DNA of 16,459 nt from Halieaceae bacterium (GCA_003331685.1 QOPK01000030.1:1-16459), one strand, 5' to 3'; numbered from the stretch's first letter, positions 1 to 7,584 are shown. Program-made: numbers and translations. Notes: a model not told the origin generated them from the sequence alone.

Positions 1-579
1 CGCTGCGTATTCGCGGATGGCCCTGTTGCTGATCAGCTAGTGCTGGTCACGGGGGGCGCCGGCCGCGTCGGTCACTACGCCATCCAGTGGGCGCATCGCG
101 CCGGCGCGCGCGTGATCGCGACGGCGAGTAACGACCAAGATGCCGCGGCCTGCCGGGAGGCCGGTGCCGAGGCGGTGGTCAATCATCGCAAGCCCGAGTG
201 GGGGCAGGCGGTGCTGGATCTCACCGAGGGCCAAAAGGTGGATCGGGTGATCGATGTGGAGTTCGGCGCCAACCTGCCCGAGCTGCTGCACTGCGTGAGG
301 ATCGGTGCCACGATTGCGACGTACTCCAGTACCGTGGTGCCCAAACCCGCGCTGCCCTTCAGAACTATGATGTTTATGGACCTCATGGTCCGCATGGTCA
401 TTGTGTATGCCATGCCGGAAGAGGCCAAATTGAAGGCGGTGGCGGATACCCAAGTTGCTCTCACTGAGGGTGGTCTGCAGCACCGCGTTGCCCAGACGCT
501 GCCATTCGATGAGATGGCAAGGGCCCACGAGGTGATTGAAGCCGGTGAGGTGCGCGGATGCGTCGTCGTGACGATTTGA
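1..579 (+). CDS. Zinc-binding/quinone oxidoreductase-like dehydrogenase (MDR family), C-terminal part
   Basis: The reading frame is open from the first base, so the gene starts left of the window; the GTG at 40 is internal to a longer frame. The visible 192 residues begin just before a Rossmann NAD(P)-binding loop (VTGGAGRVGHYAIQWA, about residues 16-31), which is typical of medium-chain dehydrogenases of the NADPH:quinone reductase branch. The rest follows the family course: a cofactor domain with a conserved late stretch (DGPVADQLVLVTGG at the front, FDEMARAHEVIEAGEVRGCVVV at the end). The N-terminal catalytic domain, and with it any zinc ligands, is not visible, so substrate and zinc dependence cannot be judged. 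Its last 22 bases overlap the start of the next gene, which suggests translational coupling. The family call is secure; the substrate is unknown. Confidence 0.88.
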   Translation, partial: RCVFADGPVADQLVLVTGGAGRVGHYAIQWAHRAGARVIATASNDQDAAACREAGAEAVVNHRKPEWGQAVLDLTEGQKVDRVIDVEFGANLPELLHCVRIGATIATYSSTVVPKPALPFRTMMFMDLMVRMVIVYAMPEEAKLKAVADTQVALTEGGLQHRVAQTLPFDEMARAHEVIEAGEVRGCVVVTI

Positions 580-2666
580 TAGGTCCCATACTGTGCAGTG
601 TGATCGCCACGCTGTGGATGATCAGCCCGCTCGCGGGCGCAGTGTCGGTCGACGACTGGCTGACAGAAACCCATGACGGTGCGCTTCATACGGCAGAGCT
701 GGGGGAGTGTTTGCTGGAGAATGGCGAGGTCATTAAGGCCTGCCGGCTGACCTTCCGCACCTACGGCCAGCTGGCGCCTGATCTCAGCAACATTGTATTG
801 ATGCCGACCTGGCTAAACGGCAATGCCGAGGGGCTGGCCACTTACAACTACCTCGGTCCGGATGGCATTGTCGATACCGACGACTACTTTGTTATCGCCG
901 TCAACGCGCTGGGGAATGGTATCTCTTCGTCTCCCTCTAACAGCGTGCAGCGACCGTTCCCGGCGTTCACCATTCGGGACCAGGTCAGCTTGCAGTATCA
1001 GTTATTGACTGAGTATCTGGACGTTGAGCATCTCCACGCCGTGGTCGGCGCTTCGATGGGTGGCTACCAGACCTATGAGTGGCTCATGATGTATCCTAAA
1101 TTCGCCACCCACTTTGTGCCCATCGAAGGCTCACCCTGGTACACGTTTTATGACCGTCTGAAAGGCCGCGCTTGGCAGGAAGTGCTGGCACTGCCCGAGG
1201 ATTCCCCTGAAGCAATAGAGCGCAAGGCGCACTTGTTGGCATTGATCGACGGCATGGTGTTCTGGACACCCGAGTATCTGAATCGTGAGCGATCAATTGA
1301 GCAGTTTGACGAGTGGTTAGCGGGCATGGCGCGGTTTGATAACGCCGCGGCCATCAGTGACCGCGCGAGTCAGAACGCGGCTAGCGCGCAACACGACATT
1401 CGGCGGGGTCGCCCGGATTTTGACGCGCGATTACAATCAATGGGCAGACCCAGTGTGCTGGCCGTGGTGTTTGAGCGAGATATGACCGTCAACCCGGAGC
1501 CCAATAAGGCGCTTGCTAAGCAGCTGGGTTTTGAAGTGGTCGAGATCCCTGGTGACTGTGGTCACTTTGGTTCTAATCCAGAGTGCTACCAGCAGCAGGT
1601 GATCGAGCGCGTCTCGGCATTTCTGCGTGGTCCTGATCAAGCGCAGTTCCAGCGACGCACGATGACAATCGGAGAAAAATCCCGGCAGTACTATGTGTAT
1701 CTGCCCGAGGCCTATGGCAGCCGGCCATTACCGGTGGTGCTCGCGCTTCACGGTTATGGGACCACCGCTACGGGGCTCGCTACTGCCCATGCAATGAATC
1801 CCCATGCCAACGCCAATGATTACATTGTGGTGTATCCCCAGGGGGCCGGGTTTTACTCAAAAGTCGCCTGGCAGAGTGATGAAACGCTGGTGAGCTCATG
1901 GAACGATCTGGCGAGCAATGTCCCTACTGAGGCCGGCCCCCACTGTTTGCCGGACCGGCTCGATTACCCCTGCTATGCCGAGTGCGGTGACTGCAAGGCC
2001 TGCGATTGGACCTCCTGTGAAGACGACGTGGGGTTTCTGCTTTCGATCACTCAATCAGTGAAAGAGAGTCTGCTTGTCGATCCCGATCGTTTTTATCTGC
2101 TGGGTAACAGTAACGGCGGCAGCATGGTGCAGCGCCTCGGCTGCGACTATCCGGAGCACTTTGCTGCTGTCGGCATTATGATTTACCAAATGCCTCCGGG
2201 CCATGCCTGTGGACCTCAGGAGACGTTGCCCATGTTTCATTACTACGCTGAGTTGGACGACGGCGTCCCGCCCGATGGGAAGCCGTCACCCTATGGATGG
2301 GTGTACACATCGGCTGAGGACAACACCCGCGTCTGGGCTGAGACCATGGGGTGCAGCGGCCCCGCCGTATCCTGGCAGACCCCACTTGCGCAGGAAAATG
2401 GGCTCCAGTGCGAGGCTTACACCGATTGTCAGGTTGAGGGTGCCGCGGTGGTGAGCTGTGGTGACCCGGCGGCAGGTCATGAGTGGGCGGCTCAGCGCAT
2501 CGACGCGATCCCGGCGGATTGTGTTGCGCCGGCGCAGAAGCAGGATTTACCGAGGCAGCCAATCTGTCCGGCGATTTCGCCGCTGAAGGAGCGGTGGGGA
2601 ATGGAACTCGTGTGGCAGTTTTTCAGTCGGCACTCGCGGTCAGCGGCGCTCGCTAGTACCCGCTAG
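558..2666 (+). CDS. Exported tandem alpha/beta hydrolase: MetX-like domain fused to an LpqC/PHB-depolymerase-like esterase domain
   Basis: This 702-residue protein starts with a likely signal peptide (basic MRRRDD, hydrophobic core to about residue 28). Residues 40-358 resemble homoserine O-acetyltransferase-type hydrolases: nucleophile elbow GASMGG with Ser166, then a plausible acid Asp308 (ERDMTVNP) and His336 (GDCGHF). Residues 365-660 resemble the PHB depolymerase/feruloyl esterase LpqC group: oxyanion region ALHGYG (396-401), nucleophile elbow GNSNGG with Ser518, probable acid Asp567 or Asp568, and His641 (AGHEW). A six-cysteine insertion lies at 463-487 and further cysteines follow, suggesting disulfides and a periplasmic or extracellular site. 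True MetX enzymes are cytosolic acetyl-CoA users, so hydrolysis of an ester is more likely than methionine synthesis. The start at 558 is chosen because it gives the signal peptide; it overlaps the upstream gene by 22 bases. The natural substrate is unknown. Confidence 0.88.
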   Translation: MRRRDDLIGPILCSVIATLWMISPLAGAVSVDDWLTETHDGALHTAELGECLLENGEVIKACRLTFRTYGQLAPDLSNIVLMPTWLNGNAEGLATYNYLGPDGIVDTDDYFVIAVNALGNGISSSPSNSVQRPFPAFTIRDQVSLQYQLLTEYLDVEHLHAVVGASMGGYQTYEWLMMYPKFATHFVPIEGSPWYTFYDRLKGRAWQEVLALPEDSPEAIERKAHLLALIDGMVFWTPEYLNRERSIEQFDEWLAGMARFDNAAAISDRASQNAASAQHDIRRGRPDFDARLQSMGRPSVLAVVFERDMTVNPEPNKALAKQLGFEVVEIPGDCGHFGSNPECYQQQVIERVSAFLRGPDQAQFQRRTMTIGEKSRQYYVYLPEAYGSRPLPVVLALHGYGTTATGLATAHAMNPHANANDYIVVYPQGAGFYSKVAWQSDETLVSSWNDLASNVPTEAGPHCLPDRLDYPCYAECGDCKACDWTSCEDDVGFLLSITQSVKESLLVDPDRFYLLGNSNGGSMVQRLGCDYPEHFAAVGIMIYQMPPGHACGPQETLPMFHYYAELDDGVPPDGKPSPYGWVYTSAEDNTRVWAETMGCSGPAVSWQTPLAQENGLQCEAYTDCQVEGAAVVSCGDPAAGHEWAAQRIDAIPADCVAPAQKQDLPRQPICPAISPLKERWGMELVWQFFSRHSRSAALASTR

Positions 2667-4085
2667 TCAGTCTTTAGGCGATGCCAGTTCATCGATCATC
2701 GCCCGCCAGAACCGCAACGACTCGCCGACTGCCGCCTTTGGCACACGCTCATTCAGCCCATGGGCAAAACTGTCTTTTGGGTTGATGAAAATCCCCGTCA
2801 AGCTGTAGCTGGGAATGCCCGCTGCGCGCCAGTAGGCGCCATCGGTGGTGCCCGAACCCATCTTTGGCACGATCGGTAGTCCCGGGTGAATCGGCTCAAG
2901 AGAACGTGAGATCGCCGCCATGATTTCCGTGTTGAAGGGCGAGGCGGGGCTGGTGACCGGCACACCGATAACCCGCCATTCGAGATCAGGGTTGTCTGTA
3001 ACGCGCTGCAGCTCTCGCATGATCTCCGACGGCGTATGGCCGGGGAAAATACGGCAGTTCACCACCGCGGTGACCGCTCGGGGCAGCGCGTTTTCTGCGT
3101 GCCCGCCCGATAACATAGTTGGGATGCAGGTCGTCCCGAGCGTACCCACATACTGAGGTTGTGCCCGCAGCATAGCGATCGCCTCAGCATCAGTCGGATC
3201 CGCCACCACACGCGCCATCGCCTCACCCACTTCGTTATTGAGTAGTGGCGCCGTGCGGGCAAAGTAGGTCAGCGTGATCTCATTTGTCTCGACCGGGAAG
3301 GTGTAGGCCTCGAGGCGCTGAATGGCGCGAGCCAAATCATAGATCGCGTTGTCTGCCCGCGGCATGGAACTGTGGCCACCGGGATTCTTGGCCGTCATAG
3401 AGAATGTTGCGTAGGTCTTTTCCGCAAAGCCCACCTGAAACTGAATGGCTTCCCCGGTGTCATTCAGCACACCACCTCCGCCATCAACAACCAGCGCATA
3501 TTCGGCGTCCACCAGATCGCGATAGTCGCGGGCCAGCTGTTGCACGGTTTCCTGAAACGACTCCTCGTCACCGGTGAAGGCAATCACGAGATCTCGGCTG
3601 GGTACGAACCCAGACTCCTTTAGCCACATGAACAGGGTGGTGAGGATCGTCACATCAAACTTGTTATCCAGCACCCCGCGGCCGTAAAAAAAAGTGTTAT
3701 CTGCCTGGAGCTCAAAGGGATGTCGCAGCCAGCTCTCAGGGTCGGCGGGCACGACGTCCATATGGGAGGAAAACAGGATAGGCTTCCGCCCGCTGCTACC
3801 GTCGCCCTCGTAGCGCGCCACCAGTGAAGCGGTTTCGCCGTAAGGCACGATGGTCAAGGCTTCAGGAGAGAACCCGGCCTCGAGGAATACCTGCCGCAAA
3901 GACTCCGCATAGGCGGGCACCAGCCCCTGTCCGTGTGCGGTCTCACGACTGATCGCATCGCGGAGAAGCTCAATGGCCCGCTCGCTATATTGGGCAACGG
4001 CATCGCCGTCGCTGGCGACGCTGTGTTGCATTGTTAACGCCATGGTTACGCAAAAAAAGATGACACTGCGGCAGAGATTGTTCAT
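2667..4085 (-). CDS. Exported M20-family zinc metallopeptidase
   Basis: The 472-residue product has a signal peptide (MNNLCRSVIFFCVTMALT, cleavage near VAS at 23-25) and the full set of M20 metal ligands and catalytic residues: His108 and Asp110 in SSHMDVVP, Asp140 in GRGVLDNKF, the Glu174-Glu175 pair in TGDEES, Asp201 in VVDGGGG and His442 in HGLNERV. The dimerisation-domain histidine is seen in PGGHSSMP (His238). Length fits the carboxypeptidase/aminoacylase (CPS1/PM20D1-like) branch. It probably removes an amino acid or acyl group from peptides or N-acyl amino acids in the periplasm. The start at 4085 is preceded by AGGA at a suitable distance (ACAGGACAGCCCC before ATG). Its stop codon directly abuts the stop of the rightward hydrolase gene. 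No link to the amine genes is evident. Confidence 0.93.
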   Translation of the reverse strand: MNNLCRSVIFFCVTMALTMQHSVASDGDAVAQYSERAIELLRDAISRETAHGQGLVPAYAESLRQVFLEAGFSPEALTIVPYGETASLVARYEGDGSSGRKPILFSSHMDVVPADPESWLRHPFELQADNTFFYGRGVLDNKFDVTILTTLFMWLKESGFVPSRDLVIAFTGDEESFQETVQQLARDYRDLVDAEYALVVDGGGGVLNDTGEAIQFQVGFAEKTYATFSMTAKNPGGHSSMPRADNAIYDLARAIQRLEAYTFPVETNEITLTYFARTAPLLNNEVGEAMARVVADPTDAEAIAMLRAQPQYVGTLGTTCIPTMLSGGHAENALPRAVTAVVNCRIFPGHTPSEIMRELQRVTDNPDLEWRVIGVPVTSPASPFNTEIMAAISRSLEPIHPGLPIVPKMGSGTTDGAYWRAAGIPSYSLTGIFINPKDSFAHGLNERVPKAAVGESLRFWRAMIDELASPKD

Positions 4086-4185
4086 GGGGCTGTCCTGTGC
4101 GCTGCTTGGTCATGACCTGCGGAGTAGCGAGGGAGAAGTGATAACGGCATTGTCGGGCCTTCTTGAGATCCCGCAAGTACGAAGC

Positions 4186-4194
4186 AATATAGCA
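4186..4194 (-). promoter_or_regulatory. Candidate extended -10 promoter for the M20 peptidase gene
   Basis: Read leftward the sequence is TGCTATATT, an extended -10 element (TGC plus TATATT, five of six bases to TATAAT). It would give a leader of about 95 bases before the peptidase ATG. No convincing -35 lies upstream (a weak GGTGAC sits at short spacing), as is common with extended -10 promoters. This is read by eye only. Confidence 0.35.
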
Positions 4195-4261
4195 CCGTTC
4201 GCCTTCGTCACCGCCTCATTTGGCACCCGAAAAATAGTTTGCCCTTCGTTGCTTCAATGCA

Positions 4262-4273
4262 GTCCGTTCGGAC
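4262..4273. promoter_or_regulatory. Palindrome in the divergent 4086-4439 gap
   Basis: GTCCGTTCGGAC is a perfect 5-base inverted repeat around a central TT. It is followed by a short T-run, but no rightward gene ends here, so it is a better candidate for a protein-binding site than for a terminator. It lies between the two candidate promoters of the divergent genes. Confidence 0.25.
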
Positions 4274-4284
4274 GTCAATTTTTC

Positions 4285-4313
4285 TTCCCACCACCAGCGG
4301 CTTCGGTTACATT
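4285..4313 (+). promoter_or_regulatory. Weak candidate promoter for gene set A
   Basis: TTCCCA (4285-4290) and TACATT (4308-4313) are 17 bases apart, each matching four of six sigma-70 consensus bases. If used, transcription would start near 4320 and the leader would be about 120 bases. The match is modest and other start points in the gap are possible. Confidence 0.2.
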
Positions 4314-4324
4314 TTCGCCGACTG

Positions 4325-4361
4325 ACAGGTGCCTTGGACACAGCGATGCCATAGCACCTGT
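4325..4361. repeat. Perfect 8-base inverted repeat upstream of the dioxygenase gene
   Basis: ACAGGTGC (4325-4332) is repeated inverted as GCACCTGT (4354-4361), with 21 bases between and 29 bases from arm to arm, close to three helical turns. The motif GGCACC also occurs at 4222-4227, 4362-4367 and 4384-4389, and inverted at 4328-4333. This could be a two-site operator or a leader hairpin for gene set A. No regulator gene is in the window to pair with it. Confidence 0.3.
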
Positions 4362-4420
4362 GGCACCAGAACGCGCGATGCTCGGCACCGCGGATCACGC
4401 GACCACCACAGTGGTTTTGC

Positions 4421-4427
4421 GAGGGAG
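4421..4427 (+). promoter_or_regulatory. Ribosome binding site that favours the 4440 start
   Basis: GAGGGAG directly precedes an in-frame ATG at 4428 (too close to serve it) and lies 12 bases before the ATG at 4440. This supports translation from 4440 rather than from the GTG at 4329, which sits inside the inverted repeat and would add a low-complexity, unconserved leader. Confidence 0.5.
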
Positions 4428-4439
4428 ATGTGCATCGTG

Positions 4440-5666
4440 ATGGCGCAACACGACCTTTCCGCGGAGCTTTTGGCCCCCGATTTTTATCATTACGCAGCCG
4501 CACCGATTGCGGCGATCACTGCGAGCGATGACGCGCTCATTGTCAGCTGGCCCGATGGCCGTCAGTTGAGTTGCCATCGTTTTTGGCTTCGGGAGAACAC
4601 GCTGGGTCACGGCGGCATCGACCCCGCCACCCGCGAAGGCGTCATGGACCCCGCTGACTTATCAGACGCAATGCAGATTGCGGCATTTGAGCTCACCGAC
4701 GCTGGGGATTTGCGCGTGACGTGGACACCCGAGGGCACAGATGAGGGTGTGGTCAGCACCTATCACTCGGGGTGGTTGAGACACATTACGGAGGGGCAAC
4801 ACTTACCCGAGAGCTGGGTGCCGGCACCCGAGGCCTGGAACGCTTCAACGCTGCCGGCGCCGCCGCGCCGTCTCGCCGACGCGGTGCTCAAAGATGACAT
4901 CGTGCTCTGCGACATGCTCAACGACTTGTTGCGTTGGGGTGTCTGTGTGGTGGAGCAGGCGCCCACCGAGCCAGGTTTTCTCAATGAACTCGCTGCGCGC
5001 ATCGGGCCGGTGCGCGACAGCAACTTTGGCTTGCTGTGGGATGTCAAAGCCGACGTGAATCTGGCGGGGGATGCCAAAACCAACACCACGGCCAACACAG
5101 GTTTTAGGCTGGGCCCGCATACCGATTTACCCACGCGTGAAATCCCGCCGGGCTTTCAGTTTTTGCATTGCCTGATAAACGAGGCTGACGGTGGGGAATC
5201 GACGCTGACCGATGGCGCCGCACTGATTGAAGAACTGAAGGCGACCCGCCCGGATGATTACGAGATACTGAGCACTCGCCGCTGGGTGTTTTTTAACCGC
5301 GGCCCCGGTATTGATCACCGCTTCTCAGCGCCCATCATCGACCCGTTGGGTGGTGACGGTGTACCGACGATTCGCGCGTTCTATCCGGTGCGCGCCTTCC
5401 CCGATATGCCGGAGGCCGACGTGGGTGAGGCCTACGCCGCCTTGCGACGCTTCCATGCCTTGGCCGACGACCCTCGTTTTGAGCTGATCTTCCGGCTCGG
5501 TCCCGGGGACATCATGTGCTTCGATAACCGCCGCGTGATGCACGGTCGTAAAGCGTTTTCAGGCTCGGGTCAGCGCCACCTGCAGGGGGTGTATATTGAT
5601 CGCGACGAGATCCTCTCAACCGCGCGGGCGGTCAATCGGGCCCGGGCGATGCGTCAAACGCCGTAA
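4440..5666 (+). CDS. Gamma-butyrobetaine dioxygenase-like Fe(II)/2-oxoglutarate oxygenase (BBOX/TauD family)
   Basis: The 408-residue product has the two-part layout of gamma-butyrobetaine hydroxylase: a small N-terminal GBBH-like domain (about 30-115) and a TauD-type jelly-roll (about 145-390). Iron ligands are His227 and Asp229 (PHTDLP) and His368 (RRVMHGR); Arg379 should bind 2-oxoglutarate. The family reaction is hydroxylation of gamma-butyrobetaine to L-carnitine, and the following BKACE and carnitine dehydrogenase genes fit that. Compared from memory with human BBOX1, the structural zinc site is gone: the CxCxxC after WLRDN is replaced by TLGHGG (54-59) and the distal His aligns with Val104. 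Of the substrate-cage aromatics, Trp200 and Tyr385 are kept, Tyr177 becomes Phe196 and Tyr194 falls at about Ala218. The substrate may therefore be a butyrobetaine analogue. First gene of set A. Confidence 0.85.
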   Translation: MAQHDLSAELLAPDFYHYAAAPIAAITASDDALIVSWPDGRQLSCHRFWLRENTLGHGGIDPATREGVMDPADLSDAMQIAAFELTDAGDLRVTWTPEGTDEGVVSTYHSGWLRHITEGQHLPESWVPAPEAWNASTLPAPPRRLADAVLKDDIVLCDMLNDLLRWGVCVVEQAPTEPGFLNELAARIGPVRDSNFGLLWDVKADVNLAGDAKTNTTANTGFRLGPHTDLPTREIPPGFQFLHCLINEADGGESTLTDGAALIEELKATRPDDYEILSTRRWVFFNRGPGIDHRFSAPIIDPLGGDGVPTIRAFYPVRAFPDMPEADVGEAYAALRRFHALADDPRFELIFRLGPGDIMCFDNRRVMHGRKAFSGSGQRHLQGVYIDRDEILSTARAVNRARAMRQTP

Positions 5667-5695
5667 GCCAGAACTCATACCCATCACGACACATC

Positions 5696-5700
5696 AGGGG
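5696..5700 (+). promoter_or_regulatory. Strong ribosome binding site of the BKACE gene
   Basis: AGGGG lies seven bases before the ATG at 5708 and decides that start over the in-frame ATG four codons later. It is the clearest Shine-Dalgarno sequence in gene set A. Confidence 0.6.
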
Positions 5701-5707
5701 ACACACC

Positions 5708-6619
5708 ATGCCACTGGCCATGCGAGACAAAGTTTTCATTACCGCGGCGTTAACGGGCTCCGGCAGTACACAGGACCGCAGCGACAACGTGCCGCGCAGC
5801 CCTGAGCAAATCGCGACCGCGGCGATCGATGCGGCCAAAGCGGGCGCGGCGGTGGTGCACTGCCACGTGCGCGACCCGGAAACGGGCGCCCCGGATCGCG
5901 CCGTGCACCTTTACCGCGAGGTGGTGGAGAGCATCCGGGAGTCTGATACCGATGTCGTGATCAACCTCACCGCCGGAATGGGAGGCGATATTGTCTTTGG
6001 CCCTACTGACGCGCCTTTGCCTCTGAGCGAGCAGGGCACCGACATGGCCTCGGCGGCGGAGCGGGTCGCGCACCTTGAGGCCTGCCTGCCAGAAATCGCT
6101 ACGCTCGACTGCGGCACGATGAATTTCGCTGAGGCCGACTATGTGATGACCAACACCCCCGGCATGCTGCGTGATATGGCGAGCCGAATGGCCAATCTGG
6201 GTATTCGCATCGAGATCGAGGCCTTCGATACGGGTCATTTATGGCTCGCAAAGCAGTTGGTGAGTGAAGGGCTGATCCCTGCGCCGGTGATGGTGCAGCT
6301 CTGTATGGGCATTCCCTGGGGCGCGCCGGATGACCTCAATACCTTTATGGCGATGGTGAATAACGTGCCATCAGACTGGATTTACTCCGCCTTCTCGATC
6401 GGTCGGCATCAGATGGCCTACGTTGCGGCGGCAGTGCTCTCTGGGGGCAACGTGCGCGTGGGGCTTGAGGACAACCTCTGGCTGGAAAAAGGCCACCTCG
6501 CGACCAACGCCGAGTTGGTAGCCCGGGCGGTGACCATCGTTGAGGCGATGGGCGTGCAGATCATGAAACCGGATGCGGTTCGCGCCGAGCTACAGTTGAC
6601 CAAGCGGGCACTGCCCTGA
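5708..6619 (+). CDS. Beta-keto acid cleavage enzyme (BKACE, DUF849), probably dehydrocarnitine-cleaving
   Basis: The 303-residue protein is a typical full-length BKACE TIM barrel. Its zinc ligands are visible: His51 and His53 in VVHCHVRDPETG and Glu254 in RVGLEDN. The SIGRHQM segment (230-236) carries the conserved Ser/Arg active-site pair. Family members cleave a beta-keto acid with acetyl-CoA to give acetoacetate and a CoA ester; in carnitine breakdown (Pseudomonas CdhC) dehydrocarnitine gives betainyl-CoA. The gene lies 41 bases after the dioxygenase and its stop overlaps the start of the carnitine-dehydrogenase-like gene (TGATG), so the three are very probably one transcript. The neighbourhood is the main reason to prefer dehydrocarnitine over other beta-keto substrates. 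Family call is very firm, substrate moderately so. Confidence 0.92.
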   Translation: MPLAMRDKVFITAALTGSGSTQDRSDNVPRSPEQIATAAIDAAKAGAAVVHCHVRDPETGAPDRAVHLYREVVESIRESDTDVVINLTAGMGGDIVFGPTDAPLPLSEQGTDMASAAERVAHLEACLPEIATLDCGTMNFAEADYVMTNTPGMLRDMASRMANLGIRIEIEAFDTGHLWLAKQLVSEGLIPAPVMVQLCMGIPWGAPDDLNTFMAMVNNVPSDWIYSAFSIGRHQMAYVAAAVLSGGNVRVGLEDNLWLEKGHLATNAELVARAVTIVEAMGVQIMKPDAVRAELQLTKRALP

Positions 6620-7584
6620 TGCCAACGGCGGCGATTATTGGCGGTGGGGTGATTGGCTCGGCCTGGGCGTCGCGGTTTTTACTCAACGGCTGGCATGTTC
6701 AATTTCACGACCCTGCACCCAATTCCGCGGCTGTGCTTAACATTGTTTTGGATAAAGCGCGCCGTTGGGTTCCTGAAGTGTACGACCGACTCCCGGAAGA
6801 GGGCGCCCTGACACTTTGCGACAGCATTGCCGATGCCGCGACGGGTGCAGAATGGATACAGGAGTCCACGCCTGAGCGGCTTGAGATCAAACAGGCGGTA
6901 CTGGCTGAGGTTCAGGCCAGCTGTGCGGTAGAGGCAATTGTTGCGTCATCTACTTCGGGCTTTATGCCCTCGGAATTGCAGGCAGGTAGCGCTCGGCCCG
7001 AGCAGATTCTCGTCGCCCACCCGTATAACCCGGTTTATCTGTTGCCGATTGTGGAAGTGGTTCCTTCAGCGGCGGTGCCCGAGGAGACGGTGCAGCGCGC
7101 GGAAGCGCTGCTGCGCGACATTGGCATGAAGCCGATTACGCTGCGGGCAGAAATCCCGGCCCATGTTGGAGATCGTTTGCTGGAGGCTGTTTGGCGCGAA
7201 GCGCTCTGGCTCATCAAAGACGGCGTGGCGACGACCGAGCAAATCGACGACATCATGACCCATGGTTTCGGTCTGCGATGGGCACAAAAGGGATTATTTG
7301 AAACCTATCGCACCGCGGGCGGTGAGGCCGGTATGAAGCACTTCCTTGAGCAATTTGGTCCTTGTCTGCAGTGGCCGTGGACCAAGCTCACCGACGTGCC
7401 GGACCTCGACGAAGAACTGATTGATCGCATTGTTGAGCAGTCCGATGCGCAAGCGGCCGGGCGCTCGGTCAGCGAGCTAGAGGATGAGCGCGACGCCAAT
7501 CTGGTGGCCATGCTCAAAGCGCTGCGCAAGGAAGACACTGCGGCCGGCGCGTTTCTCAATCGCCTTGGGGCTTCCAGTGCCTGA
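6619..7584 (+). CDS. lcdH: L-carnitine dehydrogenase-like 3-hydroxyacyl-CoA dehydrogenase family enzyme
   Basis: The 321-residue protein has an N-terminal NAD-binding loop IIGGGVIGSAWASRF (6-20) with Asp31 ending the second strand, which indicates NAD. The 3-hydroxyacyl-CoA dehydrogenase signature follows: ESTPE (82-86), SSTSG (110-114), and catalytic His134 in VAHPYNP with Glu146. The GLRWAQKG segment (218-225) is characteristic of carnitine dehydrogenases. It should oxidise L-carnitine to 3-dehydrocarnitine, the substrate of the BKACE encoded just before it. The ATG shares a base with the BKACE stop, implying translational coupling. Some carnitine dehydrogenases carry a fused C-terminal thioesterase domain; this one ends at the normal single-domain length, and no separate thioesterase is in the window. 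Confidence 0.88.
   Translation: MPTAAIIGGGVIGSAWASRFLLNGWHVQFHDPAPNSAAVLNIVLDKARRWVPEVYDRLPEEGALTLCDSIADAATGAEWIQESTPERLEIKQAVLAEVQASCAVEAIVASSTSGFMPSELQAGSARPEQILVAHPYNPVYLLPIVEVVPSAAVPEETVQRAEALLRDIGMKPITLRAEIPAHVGDRLLEAVWREALWLIKDGVATTEQIDDIMTHGFGLRWAQKGLFETYRTAGGEAGMKHFLEQFGPCLQWPWTKLTDVPDLDEELIDRIVEQSDAQAAGRSVSELEDERDANLVAMLKALRKEDTAAGAFLNRLGASSA

Noticed and set aside
558..1640. First hydrolase domain as a genuine homoserine O-acetyltransferase (metX)
   Set aside because: It follows a signal peptide and is fused to an esterase, so access to cytosolic acetyl-CoA and homoserine is unlikely.
2667..4085. M20 protein as a DapE-type succinyl-diaminopimelate desuccinylase
   Set aside because: The signal peptide and the length near 470 residues fit exported carboxypeptidase/aminoacylase-type M20 enzymes better than cytosolic DapE, which is about 375 residues.
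4262..4285. Palindrome followed by a T-run read as an intrinsic terminator
   Set aside because: The stem is only four to five pairs with a tiny loop, and no rightward gene ends upstream of it.
4329..4439. N-terminal extension of the dioxygenase from GTG at 4329
   Set aside because: It overlaps the inverted repeat at 4325-4361, has no homology to the family N-terminus, and GAGGGAG at 4421-4427 points to the ATG at 4440.
5750..6238. Leftward open frame (162 codons) opposite the BKACE gene
   Set aside because: It is antisense to a firm BKACE gene, has a biased composition and no recognisable motif.
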